Part shown: positions 1 to 6,023 of the stretch, one piece after another
Numbering within the stretch: the stretch's first letter is position 1
How the letters are laid out: each line of letters opens with the position of its first letter
Made by a program: the position numbers and the translations under genes
Assembly: GCA_964637845.1 (NCBI GenBank)
Contig: CAZWXI010000124.1
Location: 1 to 6,023, forward strand
Length of the DNA stretch: 6,023 nt
DNA from: PGYU01 sp964637845
GTDB lineage: Bacteria > Bacteroidota > Ignavibacteria > Kapaibacteriales > UBA2268
Direction of reading: 5' to 3'
The notes under the pieces: model-generated
Databases searched by the model: none
Seen by the model: only the letters and a program-made list of their open reading frames with translations
What the model was told of the DNA's origin: nothing

Positions 1-807
1 TTAGCCGGATTTGGGCATATGGAGTTGAGCTTATCTGATTTCGCTGTAATATCGGGCGGAATGAGATTATTTACATTATATGAGAATGTAGGAGTAGCAA
101 TTGGAGCAAATTTAAAACTGATGCCGAACATTGTGCATACTTTTGAGTTTGATTTATCGCGAGCGAACAGATTGCCTTATCCCGTCGAAGGATTGAACCT
201 TAAAAGTGAGGAACACTATTCGTTATTTGCTAATTACAAAGCTAGTTTCAGTAATGATTTGAAACTTAATCTTAGATTATTTGGCAGAAGGATTAATGAT
301 TTCATTGCTACAAAAGTCAGTTTTGGTCCCTTGGGGGTCGTAGAAGGCTTAATTTTTGAGAATGTCGAATCTTCCGAAATAGCGGGTTTATTTGCCATGC
401 TGGATTATGACATATCTGATGTGATTTCGATGCAGATACGGGCATGGGGCTATCCCTATTTGTCGGGCGAATACAAGGATAAATTTCCTTTATTTTATGG
501 TGGAATCAGAGCTTTTTATACATATTCTCCCGGAAAAAGTATTCTTCGTGCGGGCATGGAATTTGGTCTTTCTACGGGAGCTAAAAATTTGGGATACATG
601 CCTCTTACACGTTCATATTACACAAGCGAATATGAATCAGGATTTACGCCACAATCTCTTGACGCATTCTTGGAGGTAAAAATCGGTACAGCCTATTTCA
701 AAGCATCCTTTATAAATTTACTGTCTTCAAATTATGAGCATATTACGCTATACCCACATTTATCACGAAATTTCAGGATGAGCTTAAACTGGGCATTTCT
801 TGAATAA
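1..807 (+). CDS. C-terminal part of an outer-membrane beta-barrel protein (TonB-dependent receptor or porin type), 5' end cut by window
   Basis: The reading frame is open from base 1, so the ATG at 19 is probably internal and 268 residues of a longer protein are visible, ending in TAA. The visible part looks like the C-terminal half of a large outer-membrane barrel: alternating polar and hydrophobic strands, many aromatic residues and short turns. A segment near residues 62-74 (RLPYPVEGLNLKSEEHYSL) resembles the 'NLKPE...' stretch in the barrels of TonB-dependent receptors and related putative porins. The last strand (NFRMSLNWAFL) has the aromatic/hydrophobic pattern of a barrel-terminal strand, but ends in Glu rather than the usual Phe. 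The plug domain or N-terminus that would separate receptor from porin lies outside the window, so the substrate cannot be named. It converges with the PAP2 gene and shares no operon with any other gene here. Barrel assignment is fairly safe; subfamily is uncertain. Confidence 0.72.
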   Translation, partial: LAGFGHMELSLSDFAVISGGMRLFTLYENVGVAIGANLKLMPNIVHTFEFDLSRANRLPYPVEGLNLKSEEHYSLFANYKASFSNDLKLNLRLFGRRINDFIATKVSFGPLGVVEGLIFENVESSEIAGLFAMLDYDISDVISMQIRAWGYPYLSGEYKDKFPLFYGGIRAFYTYSPGKSILRAGMEFGLSTGAKNLGYMPLTRSYYTSEYESGFTPQSLDAFLEVKIGTAYFKASFINLLSSNYEHITLYPHLSRNFRMSLNWAFLE

Positions 808-1767
808 TCAGGCGTTTTTGAAACCGAGTTTATTTTTCACCAAACATCTTATTTTTGGCTCTAAGAAAAGTGCAATCAGAGCCAAAGCAATGCCTGCAAC
901 AACATCTACTGCATAATGATATCTCAGATAAACTGTCGATATAATTAGTGCCGTACCGAATACAAGTATGGAATGACGAAAAATTGACTTATTTTTGAAA
1001 ACAATTATTATATTCACCAAAGTAACCATAGTATGACCACTTGGCATGCAGTCTCTGTTAACAAAATTAGCAGGGTCTGTTGTTCCTAACGGAATCCCTC
1101 CGCCACTATTTACAGTTTCACGGAAAAATTCCGTAAGCCATAAACCCGGTAGTTCGGCATCCATCATAAAAAAATCATGTATGAAAAATCTCGGTCCAAT
1201 TGCCGGCATCAAGAAGTACGTTATGTACGAAAAATAAAAAGTAAACAAAATTATCCGCGAAAATTCGCCGAGCTTTTTATCTTCACGCCTGAAATACAAC
1301 TCTACTCCATGGGCAAGAGGCATGAAAAAATAAAGCATGTAGCTAAATTGCATAAACTCAGTCATAGCAGGCGACGCAAACTGATATATCCACTCGGTAG
1401 GATTGACACCAAAAAGTGCCAAATCCCATTCTATCAATATTAAATCGTATAAGTGTGGATTGACCATCGGAATGTAATACTGCACTTGCGAGTAAATGAT
1501 AAAAATTAATGGAATAATGTAAAGTTTCCGGAATAAAATGAAAAGCCTCCCTGCCTCGAATTTCTCATCAATTGTGGCGATTGAAATAATACCTGCCATC
1601 AAAGTTAAATTTATGAAGATAAGAGATGTTGATTGGGGGATATATTTACCGTAAATAACAGCCAAGCAGGTATAGAAAATCAAAATGCTTAAGGTATAGA
1701 TGTCAGACATTTTGAGAATTTCCCGGAGCTTGAATTTCAGTAGGGGCTCTTTAATTCTGTCAATCAT
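808..1767 (-). CDS. PAP2-superfamily integral membrane protein, inositolphosphotransferase-like (PAP2_3 type)
   Basis: The product is 319 aa with about seven or eight hydrophobic segments (roughly residues 22-40, 46-65, 81-99, 136-153, 170-190, 246-257, 264-281, 285-301). Two phosphatase motifs are visible. CMPSGH at 240-245 is the PSGH motif, with His245 as proton donor. STVYLRYHYAVD at 277-288 supplies the nucleophile His284 and Asp288. The Arg that normally follows Ser in the second motif (SRxxxxxHxxxD) is Thr278 here, a variation I associate with the Aur1/IPC-synthase-like PAP2_3 branch. The segment EWDLALFG near 113-120 and the GPRF at 191-194 also fit that branch. Such enzymes cleave or transfer lipid-linked phosphate or phosphoinositol headgroups; the substrate here is unknown. 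It starts with ATG inside the end of rsmA (8-base overlap) and has no clear Shine-Dalgarno sequence, so translation is probably coupled. Alternatives are a general lipid phosphatase or an undecaprenyl-diphosphate phosphatase. Confidence 0.85.
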   Translation of the reverse strand: MIDRIKEPLLKFKLREILKMSDIYTLSILIFYTCLAVIYGKYIPQSTSLIFINLTLMAGIISIATIDEKFEAGRLFILFRKLYIIPLIFIIYSQVQYYIPMVNPHLYDLILIEWDLALFGVNPTEWIYQFASPAMTEFMQFSYMLYFFMPLAHGVELYFRREDKKLGEFSRIILFTFYFSYITYFLMPAIGPRFFIHDFFMMDAELPGLWLTEFFRETVNSGGGIPLGTTDPANFVNRDCMPSGHTMVTLVNIIIVFKNKSIFRHSILVFGTALIISTVYLRYHYAVDVVAGIALALIALFLEPKIRCLVKNKLGFKNA

Positions 1768-2566
1768 ATCGGTGCTTTGAAATTATTGCAAATAATTCTT
1801 TTAACTGCTCTAATGTTAGTTGCTCAGGGCGACGGGTTAGAAACTCAGATAAACGCGGACGCATAAATTCGAGTTCAGCTTGAGGCAAAAAACTTTTTAA
1901 AGAATTTGAAATCATTTTTCTTCGCTGATTGAATAATACTTTGACCATTTGCATAAAACGTAAATAGAAATCGTTTTCAATATTCTTGGTAAAACTAATT
2001 GTAATGACACCTGAAATCACCTTTGGTGCAGGGAAAAAACTTCCCGCCGATATATCAAATTCATATTTGGAGTCGGCAAGTAATGCCGTGGCAACCGAAG
2101 TTATTCCATAAACTTTACTTCCTGCTTTTGATGTGATACGCTTTCCTACATCCTTCTGGACAGTCAGCACGGCTTTTTGAATATGACTTCGATTGTTGAA
2201 GAGTTTGAATAGTATTTCCGTAGAAATATTATACGGGATATTGCCGATAACTTTGATTTTGCGATTATTGAACTCAAAAATTGAAAAATCAACATCGAGA
2301 ATACTTTTATGATGCAAAATGAATTTTTCGATTGATTGCGTCGAAAATTTGCTTTTCAGATAAAAAAAAGCTTCGTGGTCTAGCTCCACGGCATGAAGTG
2401 TGACATCATGTTCGAGTAATATTGAAGTCAATGCACCCATACCGGGACCGATTTCAAGAATGATATCCCCTGAATGAATGTCGAGCAAAGATATTATTTT
2501 GCGGGCAATGTTACGGTCGATAAGAAAATTTTGCCCGAATGATTTTTTGGGAGCAACGGTTTTCAT
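1760..2566 (-). CDS. rsmA: 16S rRNA (adenine(1518)-N6/adenine(1519)-N6)-dimethyltransferase RsmA (KsgA)
   Basis: The enzyme uses S-adenosylmethionine to dimethylate two adjacent adenines in the 3'-terminal hairpin of 16S rRNA, a late step in small-subunit maturation in the cytoplasm. The 268-aa length is normal and all family landmarks are present: N-terminal KKSFGQNFL (7-15); SAM motif I EIGPGMGALT (38-47); the acidic Glu61 in AVELD after strand 2; the catalytic NIPY (109-112; NLPY in many homologues); QKDV (137-140); FFPAPKV (177-183); and FNQRRKM (212-218). The C-terminal TRRPEQLTLEQL (244-255) is the usual small helical-domain signature. ATG is the start, within ATGA, sharing 4 bases with the end of the HIT gene; its own stop lies inside the start of the PAP2 gene. 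No convincing Shine-Dalgarno sequence precedes it, consistent with translational coupling to the HIT gene. Intact, with no missing key residue. Confidence 0.97.
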   Translation of the reverse strand: MKTVAPKKSFGQNFLIDRNIARKIISLLDIHSGDIILEIGPGMGALTSILLEHDVTLHAVELDHEAFFYLKSKFSTQSIEKFILHHKSILDVDFSIFEFNNRKIKVIGNIPYNISTEILFKLFNNRSHIQKAVLTVQKDVGKRITSKAGSKVYGITSVATALLADSKYEFDISAGSFFPAPKVISGVITISFTKNIENDFYLRFMQMVKVLFNQRRKMISNSLKSFLPQAELEFMRPRLSEFLTRRPEQLTLEQLKELFAIISKHRYD

Positions 2567-3072
2567 GACTTTAAATCACGAAAATACGGGTTCAGTTTAT
2601 TATACGTATCTATAATGGACTCGGAAATTACTTTCACTCCCGAAATAACAGGCAGAAAGTTAGTATCCCCATTCCACCTCGGAAGCACATGATAATGCAA
2701 ATGACCGGGTACTCCGGCGCCTGCAGCTCGGCCAAGGTTAGCACCAATATTGAAACCCTGTGGAGAGTAAACTTTTGTCAGGACATTGACACATAGGCGA
2801 GTAAGAAAAGCTAATTGAGCGAATGTATAATCTTGAAGCTGATTTATATCGGCTGTATGGATTTTGGGAGCTACGAGCAAATGCCCGTTGTTGTATGGAT
2901 ATTTGTTCATTATGATTATGCCGTAATCATCACCATAAAGCAAAAGATGCTCCACCGGGTGCGCGTTATCCGAACATGCTGAACAAAAAAAGCACTCGTC
3001 GGAAGCGGAATTAGCCTCGTCTTTAAAAGTATCTATGTACGACGCTCGCCATGGTGACCAAAGTCTGTCCAC
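2563..3072 (-). CDS. HIT-family protein, Ap4A phosphorylase / ATP adenylyltransferase-like
   Basis: The product is 169 aa of the histidine-triad superfamily, which acts on nucleotide phosphoanhydrides. The triad HLHYHVL is at 124-130, with His126 the expected nucleophile by alignment to the family motif HxHxHxx. It is followed by PRWNGDTNF (131-139) and preceded by NLGRAAGAG (112-120), the signature of the subgroup that includes mycobacterial Ap4A phosphorylase Rv2613c. The N-terminal LWSPWR (4-9) and NKYPYNNGHLLVAP (56-69) are also typical. Cysteines 27, 30 and 33 (CFFCSAC) probably contribute to a zinc site. The likely role is breakdown of diadenosine polyphosphates, but the true substrate is not determined by sequence. 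The start is GTG, supported by GGAG seven bases upstream and forced by an in-frame TGA two codons upstream. It is the first gene of the HIT-rsmA-PAP2 block and overlaps rsmA by four bases (ATGA). Confidence 0.93.
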   Translation of the reverse strand: MDRLWSPWRASYIDTFKDEANSASDECFFCSACSDNAHPVEHLLLYGDDYGIIIMNKYPYNNGHLLVAPKIHTADINQLQDYTFAQLAFLTRLCVNVLTKVYSPQGFNIGANLGRAAGAGVPGHLHYHVLPRWNGDTNFLPVISGVKVISESIIDTYNKLNPYFRDLKS

Positions 3073-3079
3073 AAGTCAA

Positions 3080-3083
3080 CTCC
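3080..3083 (-). promoter_or_regulatory. Shine-Dalgarno sequence of the HIT gene
   Basis: On the minus strand GGAG is followed by a seven-base spacer and then GTG. It fixes the non-ATG start: an in-frame TGA lies at 3078-3076, so translation cannot begin further upstream, and the next in-frame Met is inside the conserved core (around residue 55). The site directly follows the T-rich tail of the terminator. Confidence 0.8.
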
Positions 3084-3135
3084 AAAAAATGAAAACCGAT
3101 CCGGACTTAGCAATGCAAAAGCAGGTCCGAATCGG
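3084..3135 (-). terminator. Probable intrinsic (Rho-independent) terminator after the beta-barrel gene
   Basis: Bases 3096-3108 and 3123-3135 are inverted repeats that can form a 13-position stem. The only mismatch is 3101/3130; 3107/3124 would pair as A·C on the minus-strand transcript or G·U on the plus-strand one. The 14-base loop region spans 3109-3122. Read on the minus strand, the stem ends CGG and is followed at once by TTTTCATTTTTT (3095-3084), giving the terminator its direction. On the plus strand no T-run follows, so it should act only on minus-strand transcripts. It sits 18 bases after the stop codon of the beta-barrel gene and 11 bases before the start of the HIT gene, so it would close the T9SS cargo/barrel transcript. 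Confidence 0.8.
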
Positions 3136-3153
3136 CAAGATTTCATATGCTAA

Positions 3154-4017
3154 TTAATTAATACCGAATTTAAGAGCGTATCTTAAATCAACGCCAAATT
3201 GAAGAAGATTTACTCTCCAACTTTCACTGCTCGATAAATTTGTTACACCGAAATTATAATGCATTGCCGGAACAATCGTCCATTTTCCTGCAAGCAGTTC
3301 ATACTGAACACCAGCTTTGATGCCTAATCTGAAAGCATTGGAATTCGGAATATCACCATCTTTGATGATTATCGTACGGTCATTATCAACATATCTGTAG
3401 CCGTACTGGTCAATTGCAGGTTGGTGACGTCTGAATTGAGCCTCAAGCGGCTTAACGAGCTTATACCTTTGGTCTTGAGTTTTGGTCAAAGCAAAATCAA
3501 ATGTAGGACCAATAGTGAAACCAAGCCCCATGCCTGGGATAGGATTGAACTTGTAGCAAAATTCAAATGATGCTACAGAGTACTTAATTTCTTGTGTATG
3601 CTCGGTAGCTGACTCGATAATATCTTCACCGATTGGATTTCCGGAAGTATCAACAATCGTTATCAATGACGGTATCGGTTCTTCCGAAGTAGATAATTGG
3701 GCTGGCATTGTAGAATAAAGTAGCCTAAAAATAAATGAGGATGTAGACTTTGTGGCATCCTCACCTAAATGATGCTCATAGCTAAAACCTACATAAAAAC
3801 CGTTATCGTCACCGTCTTGGAATCTCGGGCAAATAGCTTCGTCAAATGAAGCGAGGTCAACACTATGAATCGAACGATTATAGCCGAAGACGGGACCCAA
3901 ATAGATGGGTTTTTCTTCATATACAGGTAGAATAGGCGTGTCAGCTTGTTGCCCGAAAACATAAAGCGTTGAAAGTATAGCCGAAATTAAGAGAACAGGT
4001 AGAATACGTAACTTCAT
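3154..4017 (-). CDS. Outer-membrane beta-barrel protein with signal peptide, function unknown
   Basis: The product is 287 aa from the ATG at 4017. A frame extension to a GTG at 4026 exists, but that GTG lies inside the Shine-Dalgarno sequence AAGGTGG, which is spaced five bases from the ATG, so the ATG is the better start. Residues 1-22 form a Sec signal peptide (MK..R, hydrophobic core, probable cleavage after VFG before QQ). The mature part alternates strand-like segments such as PIYLGPVFGYN, GFYVGFSYEHHLG, GMGLGFTIGPTFDFAL and FRLGIKAGVQYELL with polar loops, one long loop falling roughly at residues 175-220. It ends in a probable closing strand pair (SWRVNLLQFGVDLRYALKFG). This pattern fits an 8- to 12-strand outer-membrane barrel. 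I do not recognise a named family; in particular it lacks features I would expect of PorP/SprF. It follows the T9SS cargo gene by 22 bases and is probably co-transcribed with it, so it may share a surface role. Confidence 0.82.
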   Translation of the reverse strand: MKLRILPVLLISAILSTLYVFGQQADTPILPVYEEKPIYLGPVFGYNRSIHSVDLASFDEAICPRFQDGDDNGFYVGFSYEHHLGEDATKSTSSFIFRLLYSTMPAQLSTSEEPIPSLITIVDTSGNPIGEDIIESATEHTQEIKYSVASFEFCYKFNPIPGMGLGFTIGPTFDFALTKTQDQRYKLVKPLEAQFRRHQPAIDQYGYRYVDNDRTIIIKDGDIPNSNAFRLGIKAGVQYELLAGKWTIVPAMHYNFGVTNLSSSESWRVNLLQFGVDLRYALKFGIN

Positions 4018-4022
4018 AAAAA

Positions 4023-4029
4023 CCACCTT
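4023..4029 (-). promoter_or_regulatory. Shine-Dalgarno sequence of the beta-barrel gene
   Basis: AAGGTGG on the minus strand lies five bases upstream of ATG 4017-4015, in the 22-base gap after the stop of the T9SS cargo gene. It is a near-consensus site and decides the start in favour of this ATG over the GTG at 4026, which is part of the site itself. Confidence 0.8.
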
Positions 4030-4039
4030 AAATTATTAG

Positions 4040-6023
4040 TTATTTAATGATTACAAACATAATATTTTTTTCTAAATTATCGCAAAGAAAATTTAACATA
4101 TATGAACCCGAAATCAAATCCGAAGTTCTAATGTAGTATTCATTTATACCTCTATTGAAGTTATGTTCGGAAACAACAGTTCTTGTATTCCCGAATACAT
4201 CGGCAATGTGAATACTGACATTACTCAAATCGGTATCACTTATTATCTTCAATTTCATCAAATCGTTGACGGGATTCGGATAGATAGAGACACCTTTGAA
4301 ATTAGGTTGTAAACGAACATGTCTTAAGTCAAAAATACACAAATCGTCTAATTTGGTTCTATATAGCATCTCGTCGGGTTCGAAGCACTCATCAGAACTC
4401 ACGTGAGCATTCCAAACTCGCTCCTGTTCGGGTGATAGCAAACCCACGAAACGTTTTTCGAAAGACCATTCAGTACTCTCAGATACTTTTATCAATCTTT
4501 CGTCAAAAACAAATTCCAATTTATCAAAAAATACTTTCTCAAACAATAAATAATTATTCATAATTGAATTATTTTTTATGTTTAAGTAAATTTTTTCCTG
4601 AACAGGATATAAAAAATCTCTTCTTAAATCCGTCACAAAGTTGAATGATACTAGAGTATCAGTGCTTTGGTTAAATTTTCCAGAAAACTTTATTGTTACC
4701 GTGTCGCCTGTGCCGTAAATTATTTCATCAAGCGGATTAATTGTGATTCGTGCCGAAGGTAGTCTAACATCAAATTTTCGCTCTATGCTGTATTCTCCGA
4801 ATAGCTCTATTTTGACTTTTATTGTCCCCGTAACGTTACGCTCGAGATAATATTCAAAATCGAAAGACGCAGATTGCCCGGGTTGAAGTTTCGAATAATT
4901 GAAGTTGACTACGCGGACAAAAACATCAGGGTTATCGGATACGGCAGTCAGTCCGGTTATATCAGTTTGTACCTCACCGATATTAGTAATTTGTAAACTA
5001 CCTAATTGATATAGACAAGAAAAAGTCGGATTTGTTACAAGATTTATTTCAAAATCTTCAACTTTGGGTGCAACTGAATTGGCTGTAACTTTAAAATAGC
5101 TGACTGAACGCTCAAAGGCAGGATTGGCATCATGTACTACGGCAAAAATGATTTCATGTGCGCCAAGCCGCATCGGAGCAAATTCAATATCGAATTCGAT
5201 TTCATCTCCCACATTTAAAACGTAATTTCTTAAAGGAGCCAAATCAAAATTAAATGAACCTACATCACCACTGGATATATAAACCGAATCAATCGTTAAA
5301 TTCTCGTTGCCAGAAGAGAGTACAGCATTGAATGATGCAGGTTTTACGGAATAAAGTTGCGCATCGCCAAAGTCATAATCAAAAGTTTTAATTTCTGGCA
5401 AGGTCGGTTGCCCCATCAATCTTATGGTAAAATCAGGGTGTAATTGCCAATCAGATTCATACAATGCTGTTAATTTGTAATTCTGATTTTTCTCGGGTAT
5501 ATAGCGTAAATTAACGGCTATTGAGTCATTTTCCGCTACTGATGTGGCATTGAGTTGCTCTAAAACGTTTGAATTAAAATCGAGCGATGAAATTTCATTA
5601 AATTGTTTAAATAATACTTTGCCATGTGTATTACCTGTGTTTTTAATATAAATAGTAGTGTCATTTTCAGTACCCACACGCCGTTTGCCCCAATCCAAAG
5701 TGGCAGATTCAAATTCAGGTGCAACACCGAGTCCCTTGATTACTGCAAATACTCTAAAATCGTATTCATTCAGGAAGAATACTGTGTCCAGATAAGCATT
5801 TCTTACTTTCGGGCTGAAACAGACTTCCAAATTCAAAATCTTCCCCGGGTCCAGTATTGTTGGAAAAATGCCCACTGAATCAATCTTAAATTCGGGCAAA
5901 TTCCTCAATATCTCTATGCCGGTAATCTCAACGGGAATATTGCTGCGATTTTCAATGCTTATGCTGTCGCAAAGTGTATCGCCTATGAGCACTTTATCGA
6001 AATCGTGTCCCTGTGCTGTTAAA
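4040..6023 (-). CDS. Secreted multi-domain protein with Ig-like (choice-of-anchor-D type) modules and T9SS type A sorting domain; N-terminus outside window
   Basis: The frame is open to the window edge, so the GTG at 5992 is probably not the start; it falls inside a module motif (DFDKVLIGDTLCDSISIENR). 660 C-terminal residues are visible, numbered here from the edge. Four consecutive beta-sandwich-like modules of about 100 aa lie near 1-103, 104-210, 211-320 and 321-424. Each tends to open with a 'DFG/DWG...VGT...I.NTGN' type pattern (best at about 109-131, WGKRRVGTENDTTIYIKNTG) as in ASH/choice-of-anchor-D domains. Residues 425-570 are a less clear region that starts with a cohesin-like GTGDTVTIKFSG. 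Residues 576-660 are a T9SS type A sorting domain: YPNPVND at 581-587 and GSYML near 639-643, ending in a hydrophobic strand plus Lys. The protein should cross the outer membrane by T9SS, with the sorting domain removed by the PorU-type sortase and the rest released or anchored to the surface. The passenger's function is unknown. The downstream barrel gene is probably co-transcribed. Confidence 0.87.
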   Translation of the reverse strand, partial: LTAQGHDFDKVLIGDTLCDSISIENRSNIPVEITGIEILRNLPEFKIDSVGIFPTILDPGKILNLEVCFSPKVRNAYLDTVFFLNEYDFRVFAVIKGLGVAPEFESATLDWGKRRVGTENDTTIYIKNTGNTHGKVLFKQFNEISSLDFNSNVLEQLNATSVAENDSIAVNLRYIPEKNQNYKLTALYESDWQLHPDFTIRLMGQPTLPEIKTFDYDFGDAQLYSVKPASFNAVLSSGNENLTIDSVYISSGDVGSFNFDLAPLRNYVLNVGDEIEFDIEFAPMRLGAHEIIFAVVHDANPAFERSVSYFKVTANSVAPKVEDFEINLVTNPTFSCLYQLGSLQITNIGEVQTDITGLTAVSDNPDVFVRVVNFNYSKLQPGQSASFDFEYYLERNVTGTIKVKIELFGEYSIERKFDVRLPSARITINPLDEIIYGTGDTVTIKFSGKFNQSTDTLVSFNFVTDLRRDFLYPVQEKIYLNIKNNSIMNNYLLFEKVFFDKLEFVFDERLIKVSESTEWSFEKRFVGLLSPEQERVWNAHVSSDECFEPDEMLYRTKLDDLCIFDLRHVRLQPNFKGVSIYPNPVNDLMKLKIISDTDLSNVSIHIADVFGNTRTVVSEHNFNRGINEYYIRTSDLISGSYMLNFLCDNLEKNIMFVIIK

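Noticed and set aside
810..840. Possible bidirectional terminator at the convergent junction (GGCGTTTTTGAAACC followed by T-rich sequence).
   Set aside because: Only about five base pairs with a bulge can form and the T-rich stretch is interrupted, so it is too weak to call.
497..1443. Plus-strand open frames at 497-679, 1046-1237 and 1177-1443.
   Set aside because: They lie inside the barrel gene or antisense to the well-supported PAP2 gene, have no recognisable protein features and no ribosome binding sites.
3033..3146. A 37-codon minus-strand ORF (starts ATG at 3146) that spans the hairpin and overlaps the start of the HIT gene in another frame, like a leader peptide.
   Set aside because: No Shine-Dalgarno sequence precedes the ATG, there is no run of regulatory codons, and the frame simply crosses the terminator. 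Chance is the simpler explanation.
3154..4017. PorP/SprF identity for the barrel gene next to the T9SS cargo.
   Set aside because: The length is similar, but I do not see the family's conserved N-terminal region after the signal peptide; only the context suggested it.
4018..4026. GTG at 4026 as the start of the barrel gene, giving three extra residues.
   Set aside because: This GTG is part of the Shine-Dalgarno sequence AAGGTGG that serves the ATG at 4017, and the signal peptide begins naturally at that ATG.
5624..5878. Plus-strand open frame of 84 codons.
   Set aside because: It is antisense to the T9SS cargo gene, whose module pattern is continuous through this stretch; no protein-like features are seen.
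5990..5992. GTG as the true start of the T9SS cargo protein.
   Set aside because: The frame stays open to the window edge, the codons upstream continue a module motif, and no signal peptide follows the GTG.

Overview
This window most likely comes from a member of the Bacteroidota or the wider FCB group. The main evidence is a 3'-complete gene at the right edge whose product ends in a type IX secretion system (T9SS) C-terminal sorting domain. It is followed by an outer-membrane beta-barrel gene, and there is a second beta-barrel gene at the left edge. Two minus-strand genes have clear Shine-Dalgarno sequences, which most Bacteroidia and Flavobacteriia lack. Together with the stacked choice-of-anchor-D-like modules, this leans towards a lineage such as Ignavibacteria or Kapabacteria. 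That placement is an inference by eye, not a phylogenetic result.

Layout, left to right. Positions 1-807 (+) hold the 3' end of an outer-membrane barrel gene (TonB-dependent receptor or porin type), cut by the window edge. It meets, stop codon against stop codon with no bases between, a minus-strand block of three overlapping genes. In transcription order these are a HIT-family nucleotide hydrolase/phosphorylase (3072-2563), the 16S rRNA dimethyladenosine transferase RsmA/KsgA (2566-1760) and a PAP2-superfamily membrane protein of the inositolphosphotransferase-like type (1767-808). The overlaps are 4 and 8 bases, so the three are almost certainly co-transcribed and translationally coupled.

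Upstream of that block, an 81-base gap (3073-3153) holds a strong hairpin followed by a T-rich tract on the minus strand, a probable intrinsic terminator. Beyond it lies a second minus-strand unit: a large secreted protein with Ig-like modules and a T9SS sorting domain (6023-4040, 5' end outside the window), then, 22 bases downstream, a signal-peptide-bearing outer-membrane barrel protein (4017-3154).

Two processes are therefore represented. One is cell-surface biogenesis: a T9SS cargo, its neighbouring barrel and a separate barrel on the other strand. The other is housekeeping: ribosomal RNA methylation, dinucleotide metabolism and lipid phosphate or headgroup chemistry. I found no CRISPR array, insertion sequence, tRNA, rRNA or recognisable defence system, and I do not think the window contains a clear undescribed system. 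The points most worth a second look are the terminator that runs directly into the HIT ribosome binding site, leaving no room for a separate promoter, and the unknown pairing of the T9SS cargo with the barrel protein.
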